This document shows positions 47,401 through 57,798 of a stretch of 64,000 nucleotides of DNA, in pieces. Source of the DNA: Dendrolimus kikuchii. Its lineage: Eukaryota; Arthropoda; Insecta; Lepidoptera; Lasiocampidae. Where the stretch lies: the NCBI GenBank assembly GCA_019925095.2, contig CM034403.1, positions 7,941,690 to 8,005,689 of the forward strand, read 5' to 3'. Each line of letters starts with the position of its first letter. The first letter of the stretch is position 1. Position numbers and translations under genes: made by a program. The notes beneath the pieces were generated by a model. That model saw only the letters and a list, made by a program, of their open reading frames with translations, was not told where the DNA came from and searched no databases.

Positions 47401-50400
47401 ACAAACATCTTGCAGATAAGAGCTGGCAAGCTATATGTTTCGTGTGGAGATAAAATCAAAGATACATCGACGCAGGGCGAATGCCATAAACGTTACGCTA
47501 ACCGTGTAATTTTTTATTATACTGTCATCAATTTGTGTACTTGAATATTTAATTTTTATAATCGCAAATCTCTGTGGGTACCAATAAGAATGACGTCTTT
47601 ATAATAATACTAGGATATGCACGCGACTTCGGCCGCGCTTGACTTGAAATTCTGTAAACTGTATCGCAATAAGCAAATTTTTATGCATCCGAACAACTTA
47701 AAACTCAAACCACTCTCGGGAAAATTCCCGTGGGATGCCTGGGATTTATCCCAGGCGTCATTAATTAAACTTAAAATCAGATTTTAGGTTCAATTAATTT
47801 GCTGTCGATCAGCGTAAACTGCATCGAAATCGGCCCAGTAGTTTTTACATGAATTCCGAACAAACAAACAAACCCACAAGAAATCTAAAAAAAATTGTAA
47901 CGTGTTCTCCATCCTTTATATATAGTATTTTATATAGACACGTAAACGTTAAAATCAAGCAAAATATAAAGTCGGCCAATGTTGATCGATTGGCGACTTT
48001 GTACTTATTCGTACATCGCTATCTATTCGTACGACTTCACTTTGTTATGGTAACCGTTTGTTTGTGCGAGTTTCGTGATTGCTTACGCCGTTTGCATGTG
48101 TGTGTATTGTTTACTGTAAGTGTGTCGCGTGCCCGCATCCTGTTCGCCGCTGACGCCACATCGCACGAGGTGGCGCGCGACGACGTAGCCAGAAACCCAC
48201 CACCCTATTGGCTGCTCTTATCTCTTCAACGAACTAGCGATAAAATTTCTCCTCCACAAACGGAACTAATTGTACTCACTCACCCGCAGACATCGTTATC
48301 AACATGCAAATATTATGAATTCATTTTAAATTACACACATACAATGTAATAATTTTAGATTTGTATGATTTAGTCCTTAGCTAGTAATTATTTAACATTC
48401 AAATCACGTACAAAATTACATGTGGTTTGCAATTAATTTAAATCCCTTTAATCTCTGTTTCTGCAAATGGAAATGTCGGTAGATATAAAATTTATTTTAT
48501 TAGATGAAAACCGGACCTGAAGATCCGCGTGTGCATGAATATAGCTTTCATTTACTGAACGACTCGAGAAGCATAACTATCATTTCGGATAGTTATGTCG
48601 GTTTCTAAAACTTAAATTGAAGTTTCTACAGACACGAAGGTTAAATACTAACACGAATTATGACTGAGCTCAGTGGCGATGGCGATAACCTTTCAATTTA
48701 GATACGGATATGATCTTGATTCTAGACGCAAATGTTATTTTTAGTAAATAATAGTGCTCTCTATTACCGCTTGTCTATCAGATACCGTTTGACGTCATGA
48801 TGAATAGATTAAAACTTAGGGTGTTAGGAAAGGAAGCAAATCAAGCGTAGAGCGATTAGAAGCGAATGAAGAATCAAGACTAACTAAATGATTTTAAACA
48901 CGAAAAATAGCTATCGGCTGACGTAAATCGAAAGACGTGATCAAAATTTCAAATATGTATGTGAACTCAACGAAAAGTAGCCAAAAGGTATCTTAAATTA
49001 GATGAATGAGGCTACTACCACTTAGCGTTTATTACGTCAGATTTCATCTTGTTTATAATAACCTAAAATTTCATTGTAGACTTACTCAGATCTAGCTATT
49101 GGTTTAAATCAACAGAGAATCAAATCGATGCGTTAAATGTCCTATTATTGCTGTCATTAAATGTACTATGACATTTCGTGTGTGATTACCGATTAGTAAT
49201 AATTACAGTAGTGATTAATTAATTGAAATGTAGAATACAATATTGGAGCCTGCAGATGCAACAATTTTTTTTCAGCGAATAGCAGGTGACGCATAAAATT
49301 ATAATAGTTTATGTATAAAACAACCACGTGTTCGCAACAAAAACACTCTAGTAATACAAATTTCTCGAGAAACCTAACCTTGTTTGTTCCAATTTTCTTT
49401 ATAAAATAAGCCAATCTAGAAAAAAACGTAAACAAATAGTTCAACTGACGTAACCAGCGTGTCTAATACAGCGGGATAATCCAATGGGTATTTTATGTTT
49501 TCTAAAATTGCTACTACTTGTTACGAGGAAATAGTTGAAACTATTTAACGTCTTGATGTAGTAATTTTTATAATGAGAACTAGAAGGAAAACTTGAATTT
49601 ATCACTTCTCTGAAAGAAATAAGAATTACTATGTTAAATATAAAAATAACCTTTTTCAATTAAAATTGTAATAAAATAACCATTAAGGCTGACCTCAAAA
49701 ATGTAAATCACTCGCGTTTAAACGTGACATACATATTAGTAGAATTTAATCACAGAAGATACAAATTAGGCTATTATTAAGGTCTGCTTTAAAATGCTTG
49801 GTTTCTTTCATTCACTCGTTTGTTCTTTATGAATCTCGGCTGCAAAATATTAACTTTTATCAGGATTAATTAGCGCTAATTGATACGTAAGATGAGCTTT
49901 TATTTAGTACGCAGTTTCAAAATATGTTTTGAAATCTACTTTTCTCAGTTGTATACGATAGATCGGTCCCGTTGGCTAGTGGAGTCGTGGACTGGCCGAT
50001 AGTAGCTTGCATTGCGCTGCGTATTTTTTAGAAAGTAGCATCCGGCTTCGCGCAGGTAGGCGGGGCGCTTCCGTGAGGTGCCCAGGCCGGATGTAGGCTC
50101 CAACGGAGACCTACTAAACTCTATATGTCAGGTAAATCCCGGTATTATCAAAGTGAAACTCTGTACAATCATGAACTTCGACGTTTAATATCTTTTGGGA
50201 ATTTTTGATTGAACAGATAATTTTGAAAACATATTTCGTGGTTGACTTCTTGTTCAAATGGAAGTTTAAGAGGTAATTGTTTTTAAGGTTATCGAACGCG
50301 TCTAAATTTATCTTAATATAAGTTGTTCTAGTGTCAAGAACTAATTGATTATTAAAACATCAGTGCTTGTTTTAAGATTATTACGTAAGGACTTAATAAT

Positions 50401-53400
50401 TTTATCTGAAACAAATCTGGATTTAGCTTTATACACTCTCTGCCAAGTAGGCCTCGAAGCGGATCTTGGTATGATGACTAACCACTATTTTAGTTAATAG
50501 AATGCTTCGTGCCTGATTGTTAAGAAATTATTTCTAAAATTCTTCTCAATACAGACGTTGAATAATATTTTTTTGATTGTTTAGATTTTATATCACCTAC
50601 CAAAGTGACATGAACTCTAACTCACTTTGCTATATTTAATTTAGTTGCTTTTTTGACATTTGTCCCGGAATAATAGTTTTGGATAAACTGACGATTGAAC
50701 TACTTTGAATTTTTAGGGGAATGGCCGGTATACTTCTAACGTTAACTTAGATAATCTTCATGTGTATGATTCCTCATGATGTTATTCTTCATTGTCAGCA
50801 TGTAACTAAAAGTTACATGTCGTCGTGTCGTGGTAGCGTAATGGCTAGCGCACGCGTTCCAAACTCAAAGGGCGCGGGTTCGATCCTGCCCGGAACGCAT
50901 GCACCACTTGGTAATTTTTCTGATCTAATGTGCATATTGTTACAATTACCACGTGCTAACAACGGTGAAGGAAAACATCGTGATGCAACCTGCACATCGA
51001 GATAATCGATGTGTCAAACCTGCCAAACCGCCTTGGACAAGCGTGGTGGTATACTGTCCGTACCCCCCTATAATGGGAGGCCCGAGCCCAGCAGTGGGAC
51101 ATTTATGGGCTGATATTTTTACGTGAAAATCTATACTAATATTATAAAGAGGAACTACAATGAGGTGTTTGTGCCTAAGCTACTAGTTTATCACGAGTTT
51201 TATTATGACATGCTTGAAAAGGTAATCCGTAGAAATTAAAAGGTATTTTTGAATACACTTGACGATACAATGCAATGTGACATTACAATTTGACCAGTTA
51301 TGAAATCCAGTGTCAGTTTGGGCACGAGGGTTATTGTTAGATTTTTTGACTATGTGTCATATGAAAAGCTGTTAACATAATTTTTCTTCGGACGTATCAT
51401 GATTTTGCGGTTAACGATATCATCGAACAAGTTTTTAATACAGTAATAAAATATATATTTTGCTCAATTTGAAGTATAATGAATTACAACCGGTACGGTC
51501 GACTGTTGCGCACACGTTAAAGGTCAATGATCATCTGTAGATCCGCTTCGGCGCCCTCATGACCCTGTCTTGAGCGGGCGTCGCTTGCCCCTAGGGTTGC
51601 CAGGGTAAAAACGGAATTAAATCGACCAAGTGCATGTCAGTTCAACCACATTGAAGAATTTCGTAAAGTTGACGAATGTTCTCTCTTTTGACATTTGGCT
51701 GCAAAGCCCTAAAAGTATATTATTATATCCTATCGAAAACCTCAAAACTAAATGGATCTTGTTCAAACTGATTCCCGTTGAGAATATTTTTTAGACCATA
51801 TCTTTTAATGTTTTAAGAATTATGTCATATTTTATATTAGAAAAGTTGGACGGACCACTCACGTTTTATGACTTTGGAAGCGAATGTGTCGCGAATTATT
51901 TGATTTAAATAAAAGATTCTTCAGTTATTATAGTTATGTAGGGCATCTACTTCTAATTTTATTTTATGTAGTAAGTTCTCAATACTACTATGTAGTGGCA
52001 TACATGTACCAGTGTTTAACAAATATAGACAGACAGGCGGAAATACGTTTCTTACATTTAGATCCATGTTTTGTTACAAATCTTACTTAGTACTACGCAA
52101 GATTTTTTAAAGCGGCAACCCTAGTACTGCATATAAAATTTGCTTATTGATTGATAACCATCACAGCTCTACCGACCCGGTCGTATAATTTTTACCATTA
52201 TTTGCACGGAGGCTTTGAATTGTATTTTGGCAGAGTGTAATCGAAACTTGTGGTTATTTAAAACAAATACAATACAATATTAAATATGATTAGCACAATA
52301 TTTTATTACATAATAATTATAATCAGTAATATAGTAATTCACTAGGCAATTTGGTCAAAGTCAAAATATGAATTTAAAAAATGATTTAATAATATCTCAA
52401 ATAAATATTAATTAAGTCATGTTAGATAATGAGTAAGAATTATAAAAATATTTTCGTTAAGTGGTGGATGTTATTTAACCAAGAAATTAAGGCAATCGGA
52501 CAGTAAACACAAATACTCATCATTAACGAGTACACTTTATGTTTAAAAGCTGAATCAAACTGCGGAAGGGTGGTTCATATTGCACAGGAAATCAGAATTA
52601 AGGATTTGGGCTCACAAAGTATGCAAAAAGTACTCAGAGACACACTAAAAAGACAGGCGGACATTACGTTATTGTAAGATTTCTGTCTTTACTAAACTGG
52701 TTACGCGACCCTAATAAAACATTTCTACTTTCATTACTAACTTGGCGATAATTTTATTTTGATCTTTTCCTTTCCCAGAAATATGTGGAGTCATCATTGG
52801 GTTGGGTGGGTGAGCGGGGCGAGGATTCCAGCTACGATTCCGAGTGCGATGATGAGAGCGCCCATAGAGCGGCGTCGCGCACTCCGTCCGACACCCTCGC
52901 CGCTGAGTTCGCTGAATATGTCACCCTCACACCATCACCTCCACAACCTAATCAGGTGAGGATGGTACTCAATATGAAGTGGTTATTATAGGACGATGAG
53001 TTCTTTTATGACAGTTGAATTAATCATTCAATTTGGTGGGATGGTGCAGAAATGAAAGGAAACGACGACTTGTGGGAAAATAAATGCCAAGCGGGTTGGA
53101 TACGCTAATTTAAAAAAGTGACGATATTTGAAAAAGTGGTTCGTCAATAATATCGAACGATTCAACCATGTTGATTGATTCAAAAAAATTGAATATTCCA
53201 ATTTTATTATTCTGTGAATTACTTTGGTTGCTTCATTTCAATTGAATGACAGAAGTTTTCCATGTATGTGTTTATTAATGGTACGCAGCTGACAGGTTAT
53301 ATGCATAACAGCATAGTTACGCAACAGTGGGGGTGAAAAGAAATGCGAGGGCGGCGGAGACACTTAAAACCGTGTATAGAGAGCCCCATCGAAGGCCTAA

Positions 53401-55083
53401 GAATGGGATTAGTTAGCCCCCATGTAGAAGTTGTCTTTTGGTCGACTGGTTCATATATTGCCCTGCGGTGGTCTGCCGGCAATCGCCAACTAGCGACATT
53501 GGTTGGATCTGTTATCATTTATGCGTCCAATAGGAGCAACAACACAACAACAGCCTTTATGATTTTGTGTAACAATACATATAGTAAATAGTTATCTTAG
53601 TAACATATTCCCTATTTTGTAATCTTATTGCAGGCAAAGATCGAGTTTGCTGTCAAATTGGGGTATTCGGAGAGACTGGCGCGGACGGCGCTGCAGCGAT
53701 TGGGCCCAGATCCACCGTGTAACGAACTCCTTGCGGAGTTGATAAAGTTGGCGGCGAAGCAACCGCCGCGGGCGTTGTCGCCGGGTCCGCCGGCCGAGCC
53801 CGAGGTGCCTCTCGACCGCGCGCCGCTGCGCCACGTCGTCATAGACGGTAGCAATGTCGCAATGAGGTAGTTATGGCCGACCCAAGCCGGTACATTATGC
53901 AAACGCAATACCACCATTTCTAAACTGTTATTTAACCGTGTTTATTAATTTCCTCCACAGCCATGGAAACAAGCAAGTATTTTCGTGTCGGGGCATTGCC
54001 ATCTGCGTCGACTGGTTCCGAGCACGGGGCCATAAAGAGATCACGGTTTTTATACCCAAATGGAGAAAAGAAGCCACCCGTCCAGACAACCCCGTCGCTG
54101 ACCGTGACGTACTCGAACGCCTAGAACGTGATCGGGTCCTAGTGTACACCCCTAGTCGACTCTTAGGGGGTAAACGACTGATATGCTACGACGACAGATA
54201 CATCTTACGTCTTGCCGCGGAAACCGATGGAATTGTAGTATCGAACGACAACTACCGCGATTTGGCAGCTGAGAGTCCCGACTTTCGCAAAGTAGTCGAA
54301 GAAAGATTACTTATGTACTCTTTTGTGAACGACCGATTCATGCCACCAGACGATCCACTCGGGCGTTCCGGACCGACTTTGGACGCGTTTCTCCGAGCAC
54401 CTCCATCTCGCTCGGATCCTCCACCCGCGTGTCCGTATGGTCGCAAATGCACATATGGCAATAAATGTAAGTTCCACCATCCGGAGCGTGGAGGTCGTCC
54501 TCATAAGTCGGTAGCTGAGAAGTTATCGGAGCGAGCGGCTCGAGCCCTCCGAGCGCGCGAGCTTCACACCGTCAGCTTGCCACCGGGAGGGCGCCCAGCC
54601 GATGTAAAGCGACCGCTCGCTAGGGCGCATTCGGCGACACCCAGACTGTCGGATGCTGCTTTAGCCACGCACTTCGACCGGGCTCAAATGCAAACTGTGC
54701 CCGGACCGTCGCAGCCAATGCCGGGACCTTCCCCAGAGGCTAATCCCCATAGGAAATTGGCTCGGCAATTGACGCTCAATCCGGCGTGTGATCCGCGTCT
54801 ACCACATTCGCTAGCGACGCGTGTGGTTAGTGCCCCAACATCGGCTATGGCGGCCGCAGCCGGTGCGGCCGCACACGTGTCCCCTTGTACGTCAGAAGGC
54901 GCTCTACAACACTGGGACACGCGGCGGCGGATGCACTTCCACCTCGCTGGTATTTTCCCCGAATCGCAAGTAGTGGAAGCGATGGCCGCGTACCCGGAAG
55001 AGACGGACGCACAGAAAATGTGCGCGATTATTTTGGCACGGTACCGGCCGAGTGAAGCGTTGTTGCCTTATCCGCCGCACTGA
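32460..55083 (+). CDS. Regnase/ZC3H12-family endoribonuclease (MCPIP-like)
   Basis: Exons: 32460-32684, 52779-52955, 53634-53866 and 53961-55083, in frame for 585 aa. Residues 1-75 form a small module ending GRIQ|KYVES, perhaps KH-like. A UBA-like helix set follows ([20 protein letters not shown], 136-155). The NYN/PIN nuclease begins [20 protein letters not shown] (201-220) with D205 and N208. D289-D290 (CYDDRY) and D308 (SNDNYRD) complete the acidic site. A CCCH finger C369-x5-C375-x5-C381-x3-H385 follows, then a Pro/Ala-rich region and a conserved C-terminal domain ([20 protein letters not shown]). Regnases cleave stem-loops in mRNA 3' UTRs to limit immune and growth transcripts. Exons 2-4 are certain. 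Joining 32460-32684 across a 20-kb intron is an inference from phase 0 and helix continuity. Confidence 0.9.
32685..35306. other. Regnase intron 1, first part
   Basis: AT-rich intronic sequence. 34425-34515 is weakly like family A ('attgcctg', 'tatggaagtttgcaatact'). I see no supported gene. Confidence 0.4.
35307..35518. repeat. Perfect 106-bp tandem duplication
   Basis: 35307-35412 and 35413-35518 appear identical, each starting AAAGATCTTTTCTAGTGTGA and ending AGTAATAAAGTGG. The identity points to a recent event or an assembly artefact. It lies just upstream of the GC-rich candidate promoter of Regnase. Confidence 0.92.
35640..35956 (+). promoter_or_regulatory. GC-rich alternative promoter and first exon of Regnase
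   Basis: A GC- and CpG-rich island in an otherwise AT-rich intron. It ends in a consensus donor, CCCAG|GTGAGC (exon end 35956). An ATG at 35933 reads MYAVDNSQ and stops at the donor in phase 0, exactly the phase of the acceptor at 52779, giving [17 protein letters not shown]. This would make a 518-aa isoform lacking the first 75 residues. Longer open frames through the island on both strands look like by-products of the base composition. Transcription is not shown. Confidence 0.6.
37158..37685. mobile_element. DNA element with CCGACTTCAAA-type ends
   Basis: It starts AAAACCGACCTCAAACTAAA and ends TTGGAAGTCGGTTAAAA, as in the element at 22519-23240. TTGAGAACGTCCTCC near the right end is also shared with that group. 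It contains the 58-bp palindrome at 37272-37329. Confidence 0.6.
37272..37329. repeat. Perfect 58-bp palindrome
   Basis: Arms 37272-37300 and 37301-37329 are exact reverse complements, centred on ACAT|ATGT. The arm contains GTAGAAATAAGTCGGTTAC. There is no spacer. Confidence 0.95.
37726..38022 (+). repeat. Family A repeat, long form
   Basis: Extends past CTACCACCTGG into CTGTGGGTTGTTAAGTCGCC, GGCCGCAGGAAAATG and CCTGCACGGAT, followed by a TATATG-rich tail (38023-38070). This appears to be the full 3' end of the repeat. Confidence 0.85.
38071..38398. other. Transposon-derived debris
   Basis: 38280-38395 has 'ctatattactctgggataatgtagc' and 'gaaatcgatccgatatagtttttga', a type of sequence common in decayed lepidopteran elements. 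The family is not assigned. Confidence 0.35.
38399..38690 (-). pseudogene. LINE endonuclease-reverse transcriptase C-terminal fragment
   Basis: The minus frame 38684-38418 reads [37 protein letters not shown], ending [18 protein letters not shown]. The RWFGHVERM and GRPR...W signatures are typical of the C-terminus of LINE-type RT proteins common in insects. A TATG-repeat tail (TACATACATACATA at 38398-38412) marks the 3' end. The rest of the element is absent. Confidence 0.75.
39195..39737 (+). repeat. Family A copy inserted inside another family A copy
   Basis: Outer copy: 39195-39339 stops at TGGTCACTA and resumes at 39665 with ACTAATGCCGG, continuing to 39735. Inner copy: 39340-39660, long form, from a T-rich start to CCTGCACGGATGATA. 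The overlap ACTA (39336-39339 and 39665-39668) is a candidate short target duplication. Confidence 0.8.
39738..40899. other. Regnase intron, unassigned
   Basis: AT-rich intronic sequence with no supported gene. 40430-40475 ('gttttttgccaaagaggctacggaacc') resembles an inverted fragment of the GGTTCCGTA-type repeat at 61455. Confidence 0.35.
40900..41640. repeat. Diverged repeat units with GGTGACCTTGGTGTATG motif
   Basis: Similar blocks occur at about 40915 (GTTGGCCTTGGTGTATGAG), 41072 (GGTGACCTTGGTGTATGTCA) and 41541 (GGTGGCCTTAGTGTGTATTG), each followed by 'gacga..gaaG' and a 'cctcgacggcc'/'cctcgaggacc'-like block. The first two also share 'ctg.a.attgttcgct'. The unit length is about 150 bp for the first pair. 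They lie upstream of the R1 fragment and may belong to it or to another element. Confidence 0.45.
41650..42415 (+). mobile_element. 5'-truncated R1-clade LINE: ORF2 C-terminus plus 3' UTR
   Basis: The coding part (to 42055) reads [20 protein letters not shown], then a CCHC-like knuckle [17 protein letters not shown], then [19 protein letters not shown], which are C-terminal features of R1-clade proteins. From 42056 the 3' UTR (GGGGCCCTCTAGCATCTAGG to GCATTTCCCCCGCCTT) matches the insertion at 60900-61237 in the opposite orientation. An A-rich end follows (42402-42411). It lies in the Regnase intron. Confidence 0.8.
42430..43659. other. Regnase intron, unassigned
   Basis: No element recognised. 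A 75-codon frame at 43406-43633 is Lys/Asn-rich with no domain signature and is not called. Confidence 0.35.
43660..46290 (-). mobile_element. 5'-truncated CR1/L2-like LINE
   Basis: Minus-strand element whose long open frame (46278-43813) is followed by an AT-rich 3' UTR with TATATA tracts (43670-43810). The 5' break is near 46290, inside the endonuclease domain. Inserted antisense to Regnase in its long intron. Confidence 0.85.
43813..46278 (-). pseudogene. LINE ORF2: partial endonuclease and reverse transcriptase, defective
   Basis: An 821-codon open frame. Endonuclease part: IIMGDFNTC (58-66), LLDLILVS (104-111), and [11 protein letters not shown] (127-137) where SDH is expected. RT part: GSDGIS (355-360), [10 protein letters not shown] (418-427), LLDFSSAF (447-454), [15 protein letters not shown] (503-517), [10 protein letters not shown] (533-542), then the C-terminal [14 protein letters not shown]. 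Two defects stand out. The endonuclease SDH aspartate reads Tyr. About 30-45 residues normally found between the K.A.V..I block and the QSGFR block (the Y.PIS region) are missing at 395-412, without a frame break. The frame is open but the protein is unlikely to be active. Confidence 0.85.
46445..46985. mobile_element. MITE of about 540 bp with inverted ends of about 130 bp
   Basis: Left arm: AAAGATCGGC, CATCTGATAACCAGA, AAATTATATTGATTT, ACACGC, ATGATAG.TTGCCAATC and CATGGCTATTTTT. The right arm, reverse-complemented, gives the same blocks in the same order with scattered differences. The middle (about 46580-46830) is AT-rich, with CAACGTTACGTTACGTACGT near 46753. No coding capacity. Confidence 0.85.
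47100..47305 (-). mobile_element. tRNA-derived SINE (family C)
   Basis: Minus strand: GCCTCTGTGGTTGAGCGGGC (A box) and GGGTTCGATTCCTGGTATAG (B box), then a body matching 23755-23992. Both boxes are nearly canonical here, so this is the best-preserved head in the window. Confidence 0.85.
47610..47925 (-). mobile_element. Non-autonomous Helitron (family D), minus orientation
   Basis: The minus-strand 3' end has GCGCGGCCGAAGTCGCGTGC, a short hairpin-forming stretch, then CTAG (47613-47610) before T. The body holds GGAATTCATGTAAAAACTAC and TGGGCCGATTTCGATGCAGT. The 5' end is near CTATATATAAAGGATGGAGA. Confidence 0.75.
47960..48350. promoter_or_regulatory. GC-richer island, possible regulatory region
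   Basis: Within the AT-rich Regnase intron, 48040-48240 is GC-richer and contains CCTATTGGCTG (an inverted CCAAT box) and a donor-like ACTGTAAGTG at 48113-48122. A 166-codon frame crosses it but shows no domain. No in-frame coding link to exon 52779 was found, so a coding first exon is not supported. Confidence 0.3.
48351..49964. other. Regnase intron, unassigned
   Basis: AT-rich intronic sequence. No gene or repeat shared with the rest of the window was recognised. Confidence 0.35.
49965..50110. repeat. GC-rich element of unknown class
   Basis: A compact GC-rich block (CGGTCCCGTTGGCTAGTGGA to GGCTCCAACGGAGACCTAC) in AT-rich surroundings. Its style is that of a SINE-like lepidopteran repeat, but it has no second copy here to define its ends. 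Confidence 0.35.
50820..51115 (+). mobile_element. Complete tRNA-derived SINE (Metulj-like)
   Basis: Head: GTGGTAGCGTAATGGCTAGC (A box) and GCGGGTTCGATCCTGCCCGG (B box). Body: GAAGGAAAACATCGTGATGC. End: GGGAGGCCCGAGCCCAGCAG, TGGGACATTTATGGGCTGAT. Other copies are at 1-90 (fragment) and 62055-63047 (split). The head resembles a tRNA but lacks a closed acceptor stem. Confidence 0.88.
51116..52778. other. End of Regnase intron 1, mostly unassigned
   Basis: 51133-51155 (TATACTAATATTATAAAGAG) resembles a Helitron 5' end, but no 3' end follows. The rest is AT-rich with no supported feature until the acceptor TTTCCCAG at 52771-52778. Confidence 0.35.
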
Positions 55084-57798
55084 TGGGCGAACGTAATGCA
55101 TTTGTTACGACTGATTTGAAGTCGTGTTTTTAGGTTTCCTTTCGATCTGGTCGGTGTGAGAAAGGGGATTGGTCACCGTGAATTTGCGGGTGATGTTCTT
55201 GGCGCAAATGAGGCGTCAAGGTCTGCCGCGTCGACCGTGACGCTTATGACAATCGCGTATCGCGGTCGGTTGCCCGATCGCGGTGAGTATTTAGTCTGTA
55301 TAATAAATATTTCCGTTGTGCGCTTCTAAGAAGTGTCCACATCTATTTAATATATTTTATGACTAAGCATAGATCGTAGCCATGTACAAAATCATATTTT
55401 TCATTAGTTATAGTTCATTTGCATAGTTTATCATGTCATGGTTGACAATAAGCACTGTCGTTATTCACGATATCGTGAGCGATATTTTCCAGTGAATCGT
55501 CTCAATTGCCTGCATTATATCGCATTATTAAGGAATTGTGAAATGCAGCACTTTTTATACTGAAAGTCCTTTTATTTCACAATATAGATTTTATCGTAAA
55601 ATTACAAATTTATGTAGTTACTCTCTATTTGGTACTATGTACCAAGTTTATTTATTGCAATGGTAAAGGGAGTAGATTTTTATTTTATTATTGTAGTTTT
55701 TAAGTGAAAATAATATTTTATATATTTATAATAGAACTATGTTTAAACACATGTAATGTAATGACACCATTTTTTATAATACTTATATAGACACTCGCAC
55801 AATTATAAATATTGTTTATTATAATATTGAATTATATTTTCTTCTAGAAATTATTTACTAGCAGCAATGTCCACAACTTTTTTATATTGATATCTGATTA
55901 CAGTGAAATGTATTTCACCTTACATTATTATAGACTATATATAGCAAATTCCATGTATTTATTGCATGTAAATGCGGTTTTGACAGATTGACTATTAACT
56001 TCTGATAGTTAAAAAATTCATTAGTTTTTAAATGTTACCTTCTTCTGAGGAAAACTTGACATTTTAAAAAAGTTTTTATAATAAACAGTTTATAAAACGT
56101 CAAAGCCCCTTTCTGTAAAATTGTATTGTTGGACATTATACATTATTTTGAGGTGTTATATTTATTTAAGTGGTCATTGCTACTATAACTATACTTTTAA
56201 GATGTAAACAAAGGCCAGCAATTATTACAGACTAATAGTCATGTCATTATAGTTATATTGTTGACACCAATATGTTGTTTGATTTGTATTAAATTGAACT
56301 ATTAAAAACTTAAATGCAATGCATCAATTGAAATGTAAGATACATATATCTACTTACATGTAATACTTCATAGAATGATTACACTTGTTATTGGTTAGAT
56401 GCCTATTCTAGAACAACTCATGTGAATAAATATGCTTGAGATGATAATCCATCAAAATTAAAAAGTAATTTGAGTTTTAGCAGGAAATCGACAAGTTGAT
56501 GTTTTACTGTGAGATTCTATTTGTAAATATTCACAATATTTTTTTTATCAACAATGAGGAATATTACTTTTTTATATCCCTACTGATAATGTTTAAACAC
56601 AATAGTTTTAATGAAAACGTCCAGAAATAAATAAAATGATCACATGAAATGACCAGTAAATATGTCAGATTACAACTAAATCAGCAAAAAATTTATGAGT
56701 CAGATCACGTTTTAAAAGAGTATAGGTTGTTTAATTTATTGTTAAAACACCTACTTAATCATTGGCATAGGCTCCCGTAAATATTCGATATCAGTAAAAA
56801 AAACAGCATTTCAAAGCGGTGGCTGATTAATTGTTTCTGTGTATTATATGAATTATGTTTCAAATCTTAACTGTTTAGTGAAATATGACTGTTCAAGTTG
56901 CTATTATGTTTCCAACTTTCTGTTCGTTCAGAGATTTTTGTAAAAGTTCAATTTGAATATCTATCATTAGTTAGTAACATAAACCATCAATCGTTTAAAA
57001 AAAAAATTGAATGCTTAAATCATCACAGGTCCAGGGTTACATTGAAATTTTACTGATTGTCATTTCAGTTTTTATATATTTTTCCGGAAAATTCCTGCAG
57101 CAATAGACAATTGAAATGATGATTCATACAAATTAAAGTTTTATGTTGTTATGACCTTTTGTGCAAAGAAACATATTTTTTAAATTGGATTTATAATGTT
57201 AAGTACCTCAAGCATCAGTTTGCATTTTAGTATTTTTCTAGAATAAGGCCTTAGACTCATATTTATGGAGTATTGCGTGTTCTTATTGTTAAGTTAACAT
57301 TTACATCAAATTTTACCAATGTTGTCTGTTATTGTAAACAATTGTTTGATACTTTTCAAAAGAGGACTTTAACTTGGTAAAGTTTGATTACAGTAATCGG
57401 AAGTGTGAATGGTGGCTTTTATTATTTTGCTTCTTATTAAGAAAATGTGACCATAAACAGTTCTGATTACTGTGTAACGGCCTTGCTCAGAGTCAATTAA
57501 ATGTGTCATTAACTTATGTACTACTGAATATTTGATATTTTAGTTTACATTTCATGAAGTTTATTTTGTAAGCAGTAAAGTCAAGATTATATTCTTATAA
57601 TGTAAAAATATATAATATTCTATAAAATAATAAATTAAAAACAAATATACTTAAGTTACTGACACTTAGTTCTCTGGGTGTGGTTGTAAATATCACATTC
57701 CTAATGGAATGTATGTAATACTATGTCCTTTTCGACATTAAAGTAATTATATATAATATTTTATAAATAAAATAATTCATTTTTTATTCAAATTGTTT
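55084..57798. other. Regnase 3' UTR and convergent intergenic region
   Basis: AATAAA at 55302-55307 would give a short 3' UTR of about 0.24 kb. Another AATAAA near 57768 would allow one of 2.7 kb. The stretch is AT-rich and has no recognised transposon, unlike almost every other gap here of this size, which fits a long conserved 3' UTR. An AATAAA for RPP38 lies on the minus strand at about 57788-57783. Confidence 0.5.

Noticed and set aside
48113..48122. Third Regnase first exon using donor ACT|GTAAGTG
   Set aside because: The nearby ATG reaches this donor in phase 2, whereas the acceptor at 52779 needs phase 0.
50820..50895. tRNA gene
   Set aside because: A and B boxes are present, but no acceptor stem closes. 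The sequence continues into a SINE body found in other copies.
53297..53591. Extra exon in the Regnase intron between 52955 and 53634
   Set aside because: Both strands are open for about 75 codons, but no splice sites join in frame and no motif is recognised.
53612..55101. Minus-strand frames opposite Regnase exons
   Set aside because: Shadows of GC-rich coding exons; no domain, and opposite a well-supported gene.
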